Shown here in pieces: positions 1-7,375 of a stretch of DNA of 18,264 nt (its first letter is position 1; the number at the start of each line of letters is the position of its first letter). Source of the DNA: JAJPGZ01 sp041167105 (lineage in GTDB: Bacteria > Verrucomicrobiota > Verrucomicrobiia > Chthoniobacterales > UBA10450); the NCBI GenBank assembly GCA_041167105.1, contig JBEEGX010000132.1, positions 1-18,264 on the forward strand, given 5' to 3'. The translations under genes were made by a program, and so were the position numbers. The notes beneath the pieces were generated by a model. That model was not told the DNA's origin. It searched no databases and saw only the letters and a program-made list of their open reading frames with translations.

Positions 1-1
1 C

Positions 2-1696
2 GACGATGCCTTCGTCCGGCATCCGCAACTTTCGCGAACGCCGCGCGTGTCGGTCATCGTCTGTTCTTACAACGGCGCCGCCACCTTGGCCGCATGTCTG
101 GAATCGTTAGGCAAACTCAATTACCCCGATTACGAAGTCATCCTGGTCGACGACGGCTCGACCGATAACACGCGCGAGGTTGCCGCGCAGTTCGCGCACG
201 TTCGCTACATTCATCAACCCAACCGCGGCTTAAGCGTGGCGCGCAACACCGGCGCGGCGGCGGCGAAAGGCGAAGTGTTCGCCTACACCGACTCCGACTG
301 CATGGCCGATGTCGATTGGCTTTATTATTTGGTCGGCACCCTAACGAGCGGCGATTACGCCGGCGTCGGCGGGCCGAACGTTCCGCCGCCGGCGCAAAAC
401 TGGATTCAAGCGTGCGTCGCGGCCGCGCCCGGCGGCCCGAGTCACGTGCTGCTTACCGACGTGGTGGCGGAACACATTCCCGGCTGCAACATGGCATTCT
501 ATCGCTGGGCATTCGAAAACGTCGGCGGCTTCGATCCCGAATATCACGCCGCGGGCGACGATGTCGATTTTTGCTGGCGCTTGCAACAGGCCGGTTGCGT
601 CATCGCGTTTAGTCCGGCCGCGGTCGTGTTTCATCATCGCCGTTTCACCCTGCGTGCGTTCGTCAGGCAACAGGAAGGTTACGGCGAAGCCGAATCACTC
701 CTGCGCTTCAAGCATCTCATGTTTTTCGGGCCGACCGGCACGGCGAAATGGCGCGGACAAATCTACGGCGAACCGCGTTTCAGTTGGTTTTTGAATCGCC
801 CCGTCGTGTATCACGGAATTTTCGGTGAAGGATTTTTCCAATCGATTTACCCGCGGCCGCAATCGGAGATCGCCGCCTACCTGAGCAGCATCGAATGGTT
901 CGGTCTGACCGTCTTCCTGTTCGGGCTCGGCATCTTCGTTCCGAATCTGCGCATTGTTCCGTATCTCATGTTCGGCGCCACCCTTTGCGTCGCGCTTTCC
1001 TATATGGTGCGCGCGCGCATAGAGCCGCGCTACGACACGGTGCATGCGCGTTTGCTCGTGGCCGTCCTTGCCTTCGTCCAACCGCTCGTTAGGGGATTTG
1101 CGCGTTACTTCACTTGGCTGCATTTCAAACGCACCCCGCGCAGTGTCATCGCGGCGCATGAAAAACTTCCGCCGGAATTTTCGCGCCGATCGACCAGGCC
1201 GACGTATTGGAGCGAAGAGGGGAAAGATCGACATCATCTGTTAGGCCAAATTTTCCAATTGCTCGAGGAGGAAGGCTGGCGTTACTCCACCGATACCGGC
1301 TGGAAGGAATGGGATATTCAGCTTTACGGAAATTTTTGGTGGAGCGTGACGCTGCAAACGCTCACCGAATATCACGGCGGCGCAAAATGCCTCACCCGCG
1401 TCGCGCTACGCAACAGGGCCGTACCGACGACGATCATTATTAATCTCATCGCGCTCACGCTGCTCATTTATCATCAGCTCGACATCTCCCATGTCGATCT
1501 TCGCGTGGTGATTCCGTATGCGCTCTTCGTGATTTTTCTGGCCAACCGCGCGCGCGCGTTGAAGCGACGCGTAGGCGAACTTGTCGATCTTGCCGCGTTT
1601 CGCGCGGGCTTGCAGCGCGTCAATCGAAGGAAAGCTGTGCCATTGCCTGTCGAAAATCCTCCGGCAGCGGAGACTCAAACGACAGCCGCTCGTTAG
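2..1696 (+). CDS. GT2 family membrane glycosyltransferase, 5' end outside window
   Basis: Glycosyltransferase family 2 (GT-A fold) protein that would transfer a sugar from a nucleotide donor at the cytoplasmic membrane. Counting from the GTG at 47: nucleotide-binding start VSVIVCSYNG (2-10), DDGST (35-39), metal-binding TDSD (81-84), acceptor/base region GGFDPEYH and DDVDFCWRL (160-179). Hydrophobic membrane segments lie near 284-320, 333-350 and 458-495, with a charged cytoplasmic loop between and a low-complexity tail. The frame is open upstream of 47 to the window edge and reads RHPQLSRTPR just before VSVIV, so GTG 47 is probably internal and the gene starts outside the window. Its 3' end overlaps the convergent rluD by 77 bp. 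It carries three copies of the dispersed 10-mer. Acceptor and donor cannot be told from the sequence. Confidence 0.85.
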   Translation, partial: DDAFVRHPQLSRTPRVSVIVCSYNGAATLAACLESLGKLNYPDYEVILVDDGSTDNTREVAAQFAHVRYIHQPNRGLSVARNTGAAAAKGEVFAYTDSDCMADVDWLYYLVGTLTSGDYAGVGGPNVPPPAQNWIQACVAAAPGGPSHVLLTDVVAEHIPGCNMAFYRWAFENVGGFDPEYHAAGDDVDFCWRLQQAGCVIAFSPAAVVFHHRRFTLRAFVRQQEGYGEAESLLRFKHLMFFGPTGTAKWRGQIYGEPRFSWFLNRPVVYHGIFGEGFFQSIYPRPQSEIAAYLSSIEWFGLTVFLFGLGIFVPNLRIVPYLMFGATLCVALSYMVRARIEPRYDTVHARLLVAVLAFVQPLVRGFARYFTWLHFKRTPRSVIAAHEKLPPEFSRRSTRPTYWSEEGKDRHHLLGQIFQLLEEEGWRYSTDTGWKEWDIQLYGNFWWSVTLQTLTEYHGGAKCLTRVALRNRAVPTTIIINLIALTLLIYHQLDISHVDLRVVIPYALFVIFLANRARALKRRVGELVDLAAFRAGLQRVNRRKAVPLPVENPPAAETQTTAAR

Positions 1697-2531
1697 TGCG
1701 CGGATGGGTGAAGCCGAGCTTCCACGCGTGCAACATCTGTCTCGGAAAATCTTTCGCGAATCTAGCGCCGTAGATTTTATCGCCGAGCACCGGATGTCCG
1801 AGATGATGCAGGTGAACGCGAATCTGATGGGTGCGACCGCTGTGCAATTTGCACTCGACTAGACTCGCGCTCTCACTCGCCTTCACGACGCGATATTCCG
1901 TTTTCGCGGCGCGACCGCGCGTTGATTGCACAGACATACGTTGTCGATCTTTCACATGACGGCCGATTGCCGCGTCGATCACGCCCCTTCCCTTGCGCAA
2001 CTTTCCGGCGACGAGCGCGAGATAATTTTTTTCGACGGTGCGATTCGCGAATTGTTTTGAAAGCGAGTGATGCGCCTCATCGTTTTTCGCGACGACGAGA
2101 CAACCGCTCGTGTCCTTGTCGAGGCGATGCACGATGCCCGGCCGTTCCTTGCCACCGATGCCGGAAAGATTCGGTGAATGATGCAGCAGCGCGTTCACGA
2201 GCGTGCCGCCGCGATGTCCGGCGCCGGGATGAACCACCAGGCCCGCCGGTTTATCGATCACGATAAGATCGACATCTTTATACAAGATCGACAACGGAAT
2301 TTCTTCCGGCTCGTTGTCGATCTTCTCCGGCGGCGGCTCGGAAATATCGACGACGTCATTCGCGCGCACCGCTTCGCGAACTCGAGTCGCTTTACCATTT
2401 AGCCTAACAAACTCGGTTTCGATCAATCGTTGCAAGCGCGAGCGCGAGAATTGCGGCAACGCCCGCGCCAGAAAAACATCCAGCCGCAAACGCGCGCATT
2501 CTTTCGGGACAATGAGTTGATGCGCTTCCAT
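1620..2531 (-). CDS. rluD: RluD-type 23S rRNA pseudouridine synthase
   Basis: RluA/RluD-family pseudouridine synthase, which converts uridines of large-subunit rRNA to pseudouridine in the cytoplasm. An N-terminal S4 RNA-binding domain occupies about residues 15-75 (RLDVFLAR, SRSRLQRLI, VRLNG). The catalytic domain has DKPAGLVVHPG (93-103) and the signature HRLDKDTSG (135-143), in which Asp138 is the expected nucleophile. Further family motifs are SGRTHQIRVHL and GHPVLGDKIYG. At 303 residues it is the normal length. The ATG at 2531 is only 17-35 bases from the start of the divergent kinase, so any promoters must overlap the two genes. Four copies of the dispersed 10-mer are inside, three of them within 60 bases (2265-2324). 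RluD rather than RluA/RluC is inferred from the S4 domain plus length; target uridines are not visible. Confidence 0.93.
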   Translation of the reverse strand: MEAHQLIVPKECARLRLDVFLARALPQFSRSRLQRLIETEFVRLNGKATRVREAVRANDVVDISEPPPEKIDNEPEEIPLSILYKDVDLIVIDKPAGLVVHPGAGHRGGTLVNALLHHSPNLSGIGGKERPGIVHRLDKDTSGCLVVAKNDEAHHSLSKQFANRTVEKNYLALVAGKLRKGRGVIDAAIGRHVKDRQRMSVQSTRGRAAKTEYRVVKASESASLVECKLHSGRTHQIRVHLHHLGHPVLGDKIYGARFAKDFPRQMLHAWKLGFTHPRTNERLSFESPLPEDFRQAMAQLSFD

Positions 2532-2566
2532 TGCTCGGGTCGATCTCGATGTTACAATCGGAGGCG

Positions 2567-4744
2567 ATGGCTGCGGAGCAAACCGCGTCGGCTTCCCAAT
2601 TATGTCCGCGCTGTGGTGCCAAGATCGACACCAGCGCGGTCGAACCGCTTGCCCGCATCGAGTGTCCGCAATGTGGCGAAAAATTTCGAGTCGAGCGCAC
2701 GTTCAACAATTTCGTCATTCTCGAAACGCTCGGCGTCGGCGGCATGGGCACGGTCTACAAAGCGCGCGACACGTTGTTAGATCGACATGTCGCTTTGAAA
2801 CTTTTGCGCGACGATCTCGGCGATGAATTCGATCACGCCGCGCGTTTGCAACAGGAAGCGCGCGTCGCCGCGTCAGTCAATCACCCGAACGTCGTCCAGG
2901 TTTTTTCTTCGGGAACCGATCACGGAAAATTTTATCTGGTGATGGAGTTGGTCGATCGCGGCAGCCTCGATGATTTGATCGAAGAACAAAAACGGTTGCC
3001 GGAAGAGCTCGTACTTGCGACCGGCATTCAAGTCGCGAAAGGATTGCGCGCCGCTTACGGGAAAGGACTGATTCATCGCGACGTGAAACCGGCGAACATT
3101 TTGTTTGCCGACGAACATACGGCGAAGATTGGCGACTTCGGGCTCGCCGGGGTGGCGGCGCAGAAAGCGGAAGACCGCGGGGAGATTTGGGGCACGCCTT
3201 ATTACGTCGCGCCGGAGCGACTGAAAAACGAGGCGGAAGATTTCCGCAGCGATATCTACAGTCTGGGCGCGACGCTCTTTCACGCGTTCTCCGGCACCGC
3301 ACCGATCGCAGGCGAGACCAATTCCGCACTCGAATTGTTGAAACTAAAACGGCATCCCGTCGATCTTATGCGCGTCGCGCCGGATGTTTCGCACGAGACG
3401 GCGCAAATTTTCCAACGCATGATCGCGCCCGACCCGGCGAAGCGTTTCGGTTCATACGACGAACTCGTTAAGGCGCTCGAGCGCGCTTACGGAATGCTCA
3501 CCGGCGACGAAGAATTTCTCGGTAAACAACGGCGGCGACGTCTGCGCGTCGGGCTCGTCATTTTAGCGGTTACGCTCGTCGCCGTCGGCGCGTGGGCATT
3601 GCTGAATCGCAAACGAGCGGAGCAAACCGTCAACGCGATTAAAGCGCAGACGGAGCAACTGATCGCGCTCGCGCCGCTCGAATCGCGCATGGCGGAAGCG
3701 CGGCGCGATCTCGTGCAGCTGCACTATCAGCAGGCCAAATCGAAGTTCGCGCAGGTCGCGCTCGACGCGAAAGGGCGGCAGCCACTTTACGATTGGGCGC
3801 AATTTCAACTGGCGCTGGCGGCGCTAGCCGCGCGCGAGCCGTCGCAGGCGCAGCAGGTTTGTAACGACGTCGCAAATGCGGGCGAGCGAAATTTCGCAAA
3901 TGAAGATGTCGATCTTGCAAAATTTTTCGTGAACACCGCGAAGACGCTCACTTCACGCGAGTCGGTTCCGAAAAATTTTGAATCAACGGGGCCGAATTCA
4001 TTCGCGATGCTGCTGTTCGCGCTGAAGCAGATCAACGACCGCAACATCGCGGAAGCGATTCCGTTGCTCGAACAATTCGTTAACGCGCAACCTCAAGGGA
4101 AATTTGCATGGGTCGCTGAATACAGGCCGTTCGCGCAAAAATATCTCGATGATTGTCGATCTTACGCGGATTGGAAAAACGGGGGGGAGATCGGCACGAA
4201 TGCGCAAGCGCGTTTGGAGAAATTGAAGCAGATCAAACTCAAAGTGCAGCACAGCGCGATTGCCGATGAGATCGATGCGGAAAGGAACCGGCTCGCGACC
4301 GAAGTAGCGAGCAAACAGAAAGCGGACACGTCGGCGCGTGAGCAGGAACAGAAAAAACGCGCGCAAGATTTCGCGCAGAAAAAGTCGCAATGGCTGGCGC
4401 AATGGAAGCGGACGCTCATCGACGATCTCAACCGCGCGCATTACTCCGGTGCGATTGTCGATCTTGCCGGCGTGCCGTACACCGGTATTACGAGCGCAAC
4501 CGAGCAGACGGTGAAGATGAAACTGCCGTACGGCGAAGCGGAAATTCCGTGGGCGAAACTGCCGCCGCAGACGCAGCTCGCGGTTTCGCAATCATTCGCT
4601 TCGGCGTCGGCAGATCGACAATGGCTTTGCGCGGTCTACGCAAACGAAACCGGACAGACGGATGCGGCGAAGAAATTGGCGGAAGCTGCGGCGCAATCGA
4701 AGCCGGAATATCGCGAGCGGATGACGATGTTGTTCGCCAGATAG
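2567..4744 (+). CDS. Transmembrane Ser/Thr protein kinase with N-terminal zinc ribbon
   Basis: Hanks-type (PknB-like) protein kinase, about 725 residues. Visible in order: two CxxC pairs of a zinc ribbon (CPRC at 13-16, CPQC at 33-36); kinase domain with Gly loop GVGGMGTVYKA (56-66), VALK lysine (78), catalytic HRDVKPAN (170-177) and DFG (190-192), so it looks active; one membrane helix about 328-346 after an Arg-rich stretch; then about 375 residues outside the membrane with Ala-rich helical repeats, a Lys/Gln-rich coiled coil (about 590-630) and a small C-terminal domain. Starts: ATG 2567 has GGAGG only 2 nt upstream; ATG 2549 and TTG 2531 are in frame without a good ribosome site. I prefer 2567 but 2549 is possible. 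The extracytoplasmic part presumably senses something; ligand and substrates are unknown. Four dispersed 10-mers. Confidence 0.9.
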   Translation: MAAEQTASASQLCPRCGAKIDTSAVEPLARIECPQCGEKFRVERTFNNFVILETLGVGGMGTVYKARDTLLDRHVALKLLRDDLGDEFDHAARLQQEARVAASVNHPNVVQVFSSGTDHGKFYLVMELVDRGSLDDLIEEQKRLPEELVLATGIQVAKGLRAAYGKGLIHRDVKPANILFADEHTAKIGDFGLAGVAAQKAEDRGEIWGTPYYVAPERLKNEAEDFRSDIYSLGATLFHAFSGTAPIAGETNSALELLKLKRHPVDLMRVAPDVSHETAQIFQRMIAPDPAKRFGSYDELVKALERAYGMLTGDEEFLGKQRRRRLRVGLVILAVTLVAVGAWALLNRKRAEQTVNAIKAQTEQLIALAPLESRMAEARRDLVQLHYQQAKSKFAQVALDAKGRQPLYDWAQFQLALAALAAREPSQAQQVCNDVANAGERNFANEDVDLAKFFVNTAKTLTSRESVPKNFESTGPNSFAMLLFALKQINDRNIAEAIPLLEQFVNAQPQGKFAWVAEYRPFAQKYLDDCRSYADWKNGGEIGTNAQARLEKLKQIKLKVQHSAIADEIDAERNRLATEVASKQKADTSAREQEQKKRAQDFAQKKSQWLAQWKRTLIDDLNRAHYSGAIVDLAGVPYTGITSATEQTVKMKLPYGEAEIPWAKLPPQTQLAVSQSFASASADRQWLCAVYANETGQTDAAKKLAEAAAQSKPEYRERMTMLFAR

Positions 4745-4776
4745 TCGGCGTATTTCCTGCTAGTTACGCGGAATAT

Positions 4777-5670
4777 ATGGGACGCGTGGGTTTGTCGTTG
4801 TCGATCTTGTTCTTGTCGATCTTATCCGGATTCGGTGCGGCGTTGCCGGTGACTGCGAAAGAGGTGGGATTGATGCTGCGCAGCGGTTACTCGAGCGCGG
4901 CGCTCATGCACGAATTGGCGCAACGACATTTCGTCGGCACGCTCGATTTCGATCAGGAAAATTTATTGGTGAAATCGGGCGCGTCGGCGGAGTTGATCGC
5001 GGAGATTAATAAAGGCGCGTACGCACTATCGGCGGAACAGGACGCGAAAGCGCAGGCGGCGATTGTCGATCAAACAAACCGGCGCGCGGCGCAGACCGCG
5101 CAGATGGAGAAAGCGAATGCGCGATATCAGGCGCAAGTGACCGCGCAACGCACGGCGAAACCGGCGGAGGCGCCAGCGAACGCGAATGCGATCGCGAACG
5201 CATTGAAGGGCGACCTGGTTAAGATCGACAACGGCAATCTCGCGCCAATGAGCGACGACGCGTTCGCGAAGAAAAAACTGATCGGCTTGTATTTTTCGGC
5301 GCACTGGTGCGGACCGTGCCGCAAGTTCACGCCGCAATTGGTCGAGTACTACAATCGCGTAATCGCGCAGCAGCCGGATGTGGAATTTGTTTTCGTGAGC
5401 GCGGATCGCACCGCCGACGCTATGCAGAATTACATGCGCGAAAGCAAAATGCCGTGGCCGGCGCTTGATTACGCGAAAGTTGAAAGCAACGAGGCGATCC
5501 GCAAATACGCGGGCAAGGGCATTCCGTGTTTAGTAATTGTCGATCAAACAGGCCGCGTGATTTCCAATAGTTACGATGGCGAAAAATATCTCGGGCCGGA
5601 AAAAGTGCTCGGCGACCTCGACACCATCTTTGCCGGCGTGGCGGCGAAGCGCGTCGCAGGCGCGCATTAG
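4777..5670 (+). CDS. Exported thioredoxin-like (tryparedoxin/nucleoredoxin type) protein
   Basis: Thiol-disulfide oxidoreductase, 297 residues from ATG 4777. An N-terminal signal peptide (hydrophobic 5-22, likely cleavage after VTA at 27) puts it in the periplasm. A helical region follows (about 28-85, 'SSAALMHELAQRHF', 'LLVKSGAS'), an Ala/Gln-rich linker (86-140), then a thioredoxin fold with YFSAHWCGPCRKF (172-184, redox pair Cys178/Cys181) and the cis-proline at GIPCLVIVD (Pro250). The spacing and the YFSAHWCGPC form fit the thioredoxin_8/tryparedoxin group, not classic TrxA or TlpA. The frame is open much further upstream, inside the kinase, but the signal peptide fixes the start near 4777 (GTG 4786 is the alternative). 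The hydrophobic core of the signal peptide is encoded by two adjacent copies of the dispersed 10-mer. It lies 32 nt after the kinase gene and may be co-transcribed with it. Confidence 0.87.
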   Translation: MGRVGLSLSILFLSILSGFGAALPVTAKEVGLMLRSGYSSAALMHELAQRHFVGTLDFDQENLLVKSGASAELIAEINKGAYALSAEQDAKAQAAIVDQTNRRAAQTAQMEKANARYQAQVTAQRTAKPAEAPANANAIANALKGDLVKIDNGNLAPMSDDAFAKKKLIGLYFSAHWCGPCRKFTPQLVEYYNRVIAQQPDVEFVFVSADRTADAMQNYMRESKMPWPALDYAKVESNEAIRKYAGKGIPCLVIVDQTGRVISNSYDGEKYLGPEKVLGDLDTIFAGVAAKRVAGAH

Positions 5671-5672
5671 TT

Positions 5673-5692
5673 TGCCGCCAGAGACGGCGGCA
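5673..5692 (+). terminator. Possible hairpin terminator after the thioredoxin gene
   Basis: TGCCGCC (5673-5679), a six-base loop and GGCGGCA (5686-5692) form a perfect 7-bp GC-rich stem two bases after the stop codon. There is no T-run after it, so it is at best a weak or factor-assisted terminator. Position and stem are seen; function is inferred. Confidence 0.35.
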
Positions 5693-5741
5693 GCTGCAAC
5701 TCAAGAGTGAACGAATCGGGCTCGCAAGAGTCAGATTTACA

Positions 5742-5753
5742 CTAATCTTTGCG
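5742..5753 (+). promoter_or_regulatory. Candidate promoter element upstream of the ClpX-like gene
   Basis: The 124-base gap before the ClpX-like gene contains CTAATCTTTGCG, which recurs exactly at 9293-9304 just before lipA. TAATCT fits a -10 hexamer of TAnnnT form, and TAATCTTTG also resembles the TAnnTTTG element of Bacteroidota promoters with one extra base. No convincing -35 element is visible. A pair of identical 12-mers in 18 kb is not rare by chance, so the support is mainly positional. Confidence 0.25.
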
Positions 5754-5794
5754 TTGCTAGCGTTTCGCGCCAATTTTGGGCGCAACCTAACCAG

Positions 5795-7375
5795 ATGGAG
5801 CAAACACCGCCGCCGTTTCCTTCGCCCGAGGAATTAAAATCGAAAATCGCGGAGTTCATGAAAACGAACTTCGGCGACCGGGTGCAGTTTGCCACGATCA
5901 CTCAGCCGCAACCGGGCGAGTCTGCCACCGGCGAGGAGAAGCCCGCGAAGATCGAGATCGACAAGGAGAGATTCGTTTTCGATTTTCTGCCGCGCGACAT
6001 TAAAGCGCATCTCGACCGGTTCGTGATCAAACAGGACGAAGCGAAGAAGGCGCTCGCGATCGCGGTGTGCGATCACTACAACCACGCCAAGTATGTCGCG
6101 GAGCTGGAGGACAAAGGCGACGCGCGTGCGCACGAGACTGAATACGCGAAGCAGAATGTGATTCTCGTGGGACCGACCGGCGTCGGGAAAACTTATCTCA
6201 TTAAACATGTCGCGGAGCTGATCGGTGTGCCGTTTGTCAAAGCGGACGCGACGAAATTTTCGGAGACGGGTTACGTCGGCGGCGATGTGGAAGACCTCGT
6301 GCGCGAGCTCGTGCACAAGGCGGATGGAGATGTCGATCTTGCGCAGTTCGGGATTATTTACATCGACGAGGTCGACAAGATCGCGTCGGCTTCGAACATG
6401 TTAGGCCGCGATGTGAGCGGACGCGGCGTGCAGACGACGCTCCTCAAGTTGATGGAAGAAACCGAAGTGCCGGTGCGCAGCATGAACGACATCCAGGCAC
6501 AATTGCAGGCCGCGTTCGAGTTTCAACGCAAAGGCAAATCGAAACGCGAGACGATCAACACGCGCCACATTCTGTTCGTGGTCAGCGGCGCGTTCGAAAA
6601 GCTGAAGGAATTGGTCGGGCGGCGTGTGCGCCAAACGCAAATCGGTTTCAGCGCCGATCCGGTGCGGGTGATGGACAACGAACTGTTCCAGCACGTCACG
6701 ACGCAGGATTTCGTCGAGTATGGATTTGAGCCGGAGTTCATCGGGCGCTTGCCGATTCGCGTGGTGTGCGAGGAACTAGCCGCCGCCGACTTGTTCAACA
6801 TTCTCAAATTTTCCGAGGGCAGTTTGCTGCGGCAGTACGAGCGCGCGTTTCGCGCATACGGAATCGAGATCAGCTTTGAAGATGACGCGCTGCAGTTGTT
6901 ATCCGATGCGGCGTCGACAGAAAAAACCGGCGCGCGCGGTTTGCTCACGGTATTCGAAAAATTGTTCCGCGATTTCAAATATCATCTCGCCGGCTCGGGG
7001 CTGACGCAATTGCGGGTGACTGTCGATCTTGTGCGCGAGCCGAAGCGCGTGCTCGAGCGTTTGCTCGCGGAAGGTCACAAACAGGAAGCGCAGACGCTGG
7101 AGGAAAACGCGCGCGCATTCGCAGAGAAATTTAAGGCCGAACACAAGATCGACATGTTCTTTGACGAATCAGCCCTGAAGCGTCTGGTCGAACGCGCGCA
7201 AGCCGAGCGCATGACCATGGCCGAGCTTTGCGCGCATCTATTTAAGGACTACCAATTCGGCTTGAGCTTGATTCAGAAGAACAGCGGGCGAAATCAATTC
7301 GTGCTCGACGCCGCGGCGATCGATGCGCCCGACAAATTTCTGAGCGAGCTCGTGGTGCATTCGTTTCCCAAGTAA
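5795..7375 (+). CDS. ClpX-like AAA+ ATPase without the N-terminal zinc-binding domain
   Basis: AAA+ unfoldase of the ClpX/HslU clade, 526 residues. Walker A GPTGVGKT (126-133), substrate-gripping pore loop GYVG (159-162), Walker B IIYIDEVDK (187-195), the VSGRGVQTTLLKL helix (207-219), an IGF tripeptide (283-285) where ClpX carries the loop that docks on ClpP, EFIGRLP (314-320, arginine-finger region) and sensor 2 GARGL (379-383). The zinc-binding domain that starts canonical ClpX is absent: the first 60 residues hold no cysteine and are Pro/Glu-rich instead. The C-terminus runs well beyond sensor 2 with a charged helical tail. It is therefore a ClpX paralogue or lineage-specific form, probably pairing with ClpP. 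HslU is less likely because of the IGF loop. Its stop codon overlaps the next start (TAATG), so the two are translationally coupled. Three dispersed 10-mers. Confidence 0.85.
   Translation: MEQTPPPFPSPEELKSKIAEFMKTNFGDRVQFATITQPQPGESATGEEKPAKIEIDKERFVFDFLPRDIKAHLDRFVIKQDEAKKALAIAVCDHYNHAKYVAELEDKGDARAHETEYAKQNVILVGPTGVGKTYLIKHVAELIGVPFVKADATKFSETGYVGGDVEDLVRELVHKADGDVDLAQFGIIYIDEVDKIASASNMLGRDVSGRGVQTTLLKLMEETEVPVRSMNDIQAQLQAAFEFQRKGKSKRETINTRHILFVVSGAFEKLKELVGRRVRQTQIGFSADPVRVMDNELFQHVTTQDFVEYGFEPEFIGRLPIRVVCEELAAADLFNILKFSEGSLLRQYERAFRAYGIEISFEDDALQLLSDAASTEKTGARGLLTVFEKLFRDFKYHLAGSGLTQLRVTVDLVREPKRVLERLLAEGHKQEAQTLEENARAFAEKFKAEHKIDMFFDESALKRLVERAQAERMTMAELCAHLFKDYQFGLSLIQKNSGRNQFVLDAAAIDAPDKFLSELVVHSFPK

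Noticed and set aside
316..1244. Several open frames on both strands across the first glycosyltransferase gene
   Set aside because: Arg-rich, no recognisable domain; shadows of the real frame in high-GC DNA.
3998..4591. 197-codon antisense frame within the kinase gene
   Set aside because: Composition (Arg/Phe/Leu-rich) is that of a reverse-strand shadow; no start context or family resemblance.
4390..4776. Upstream extension of the thioredoxin-like frame into the kinase gene
   Set aside because: The kinase frame is clearly the coding one there, and a signal peptide begins at 4777.
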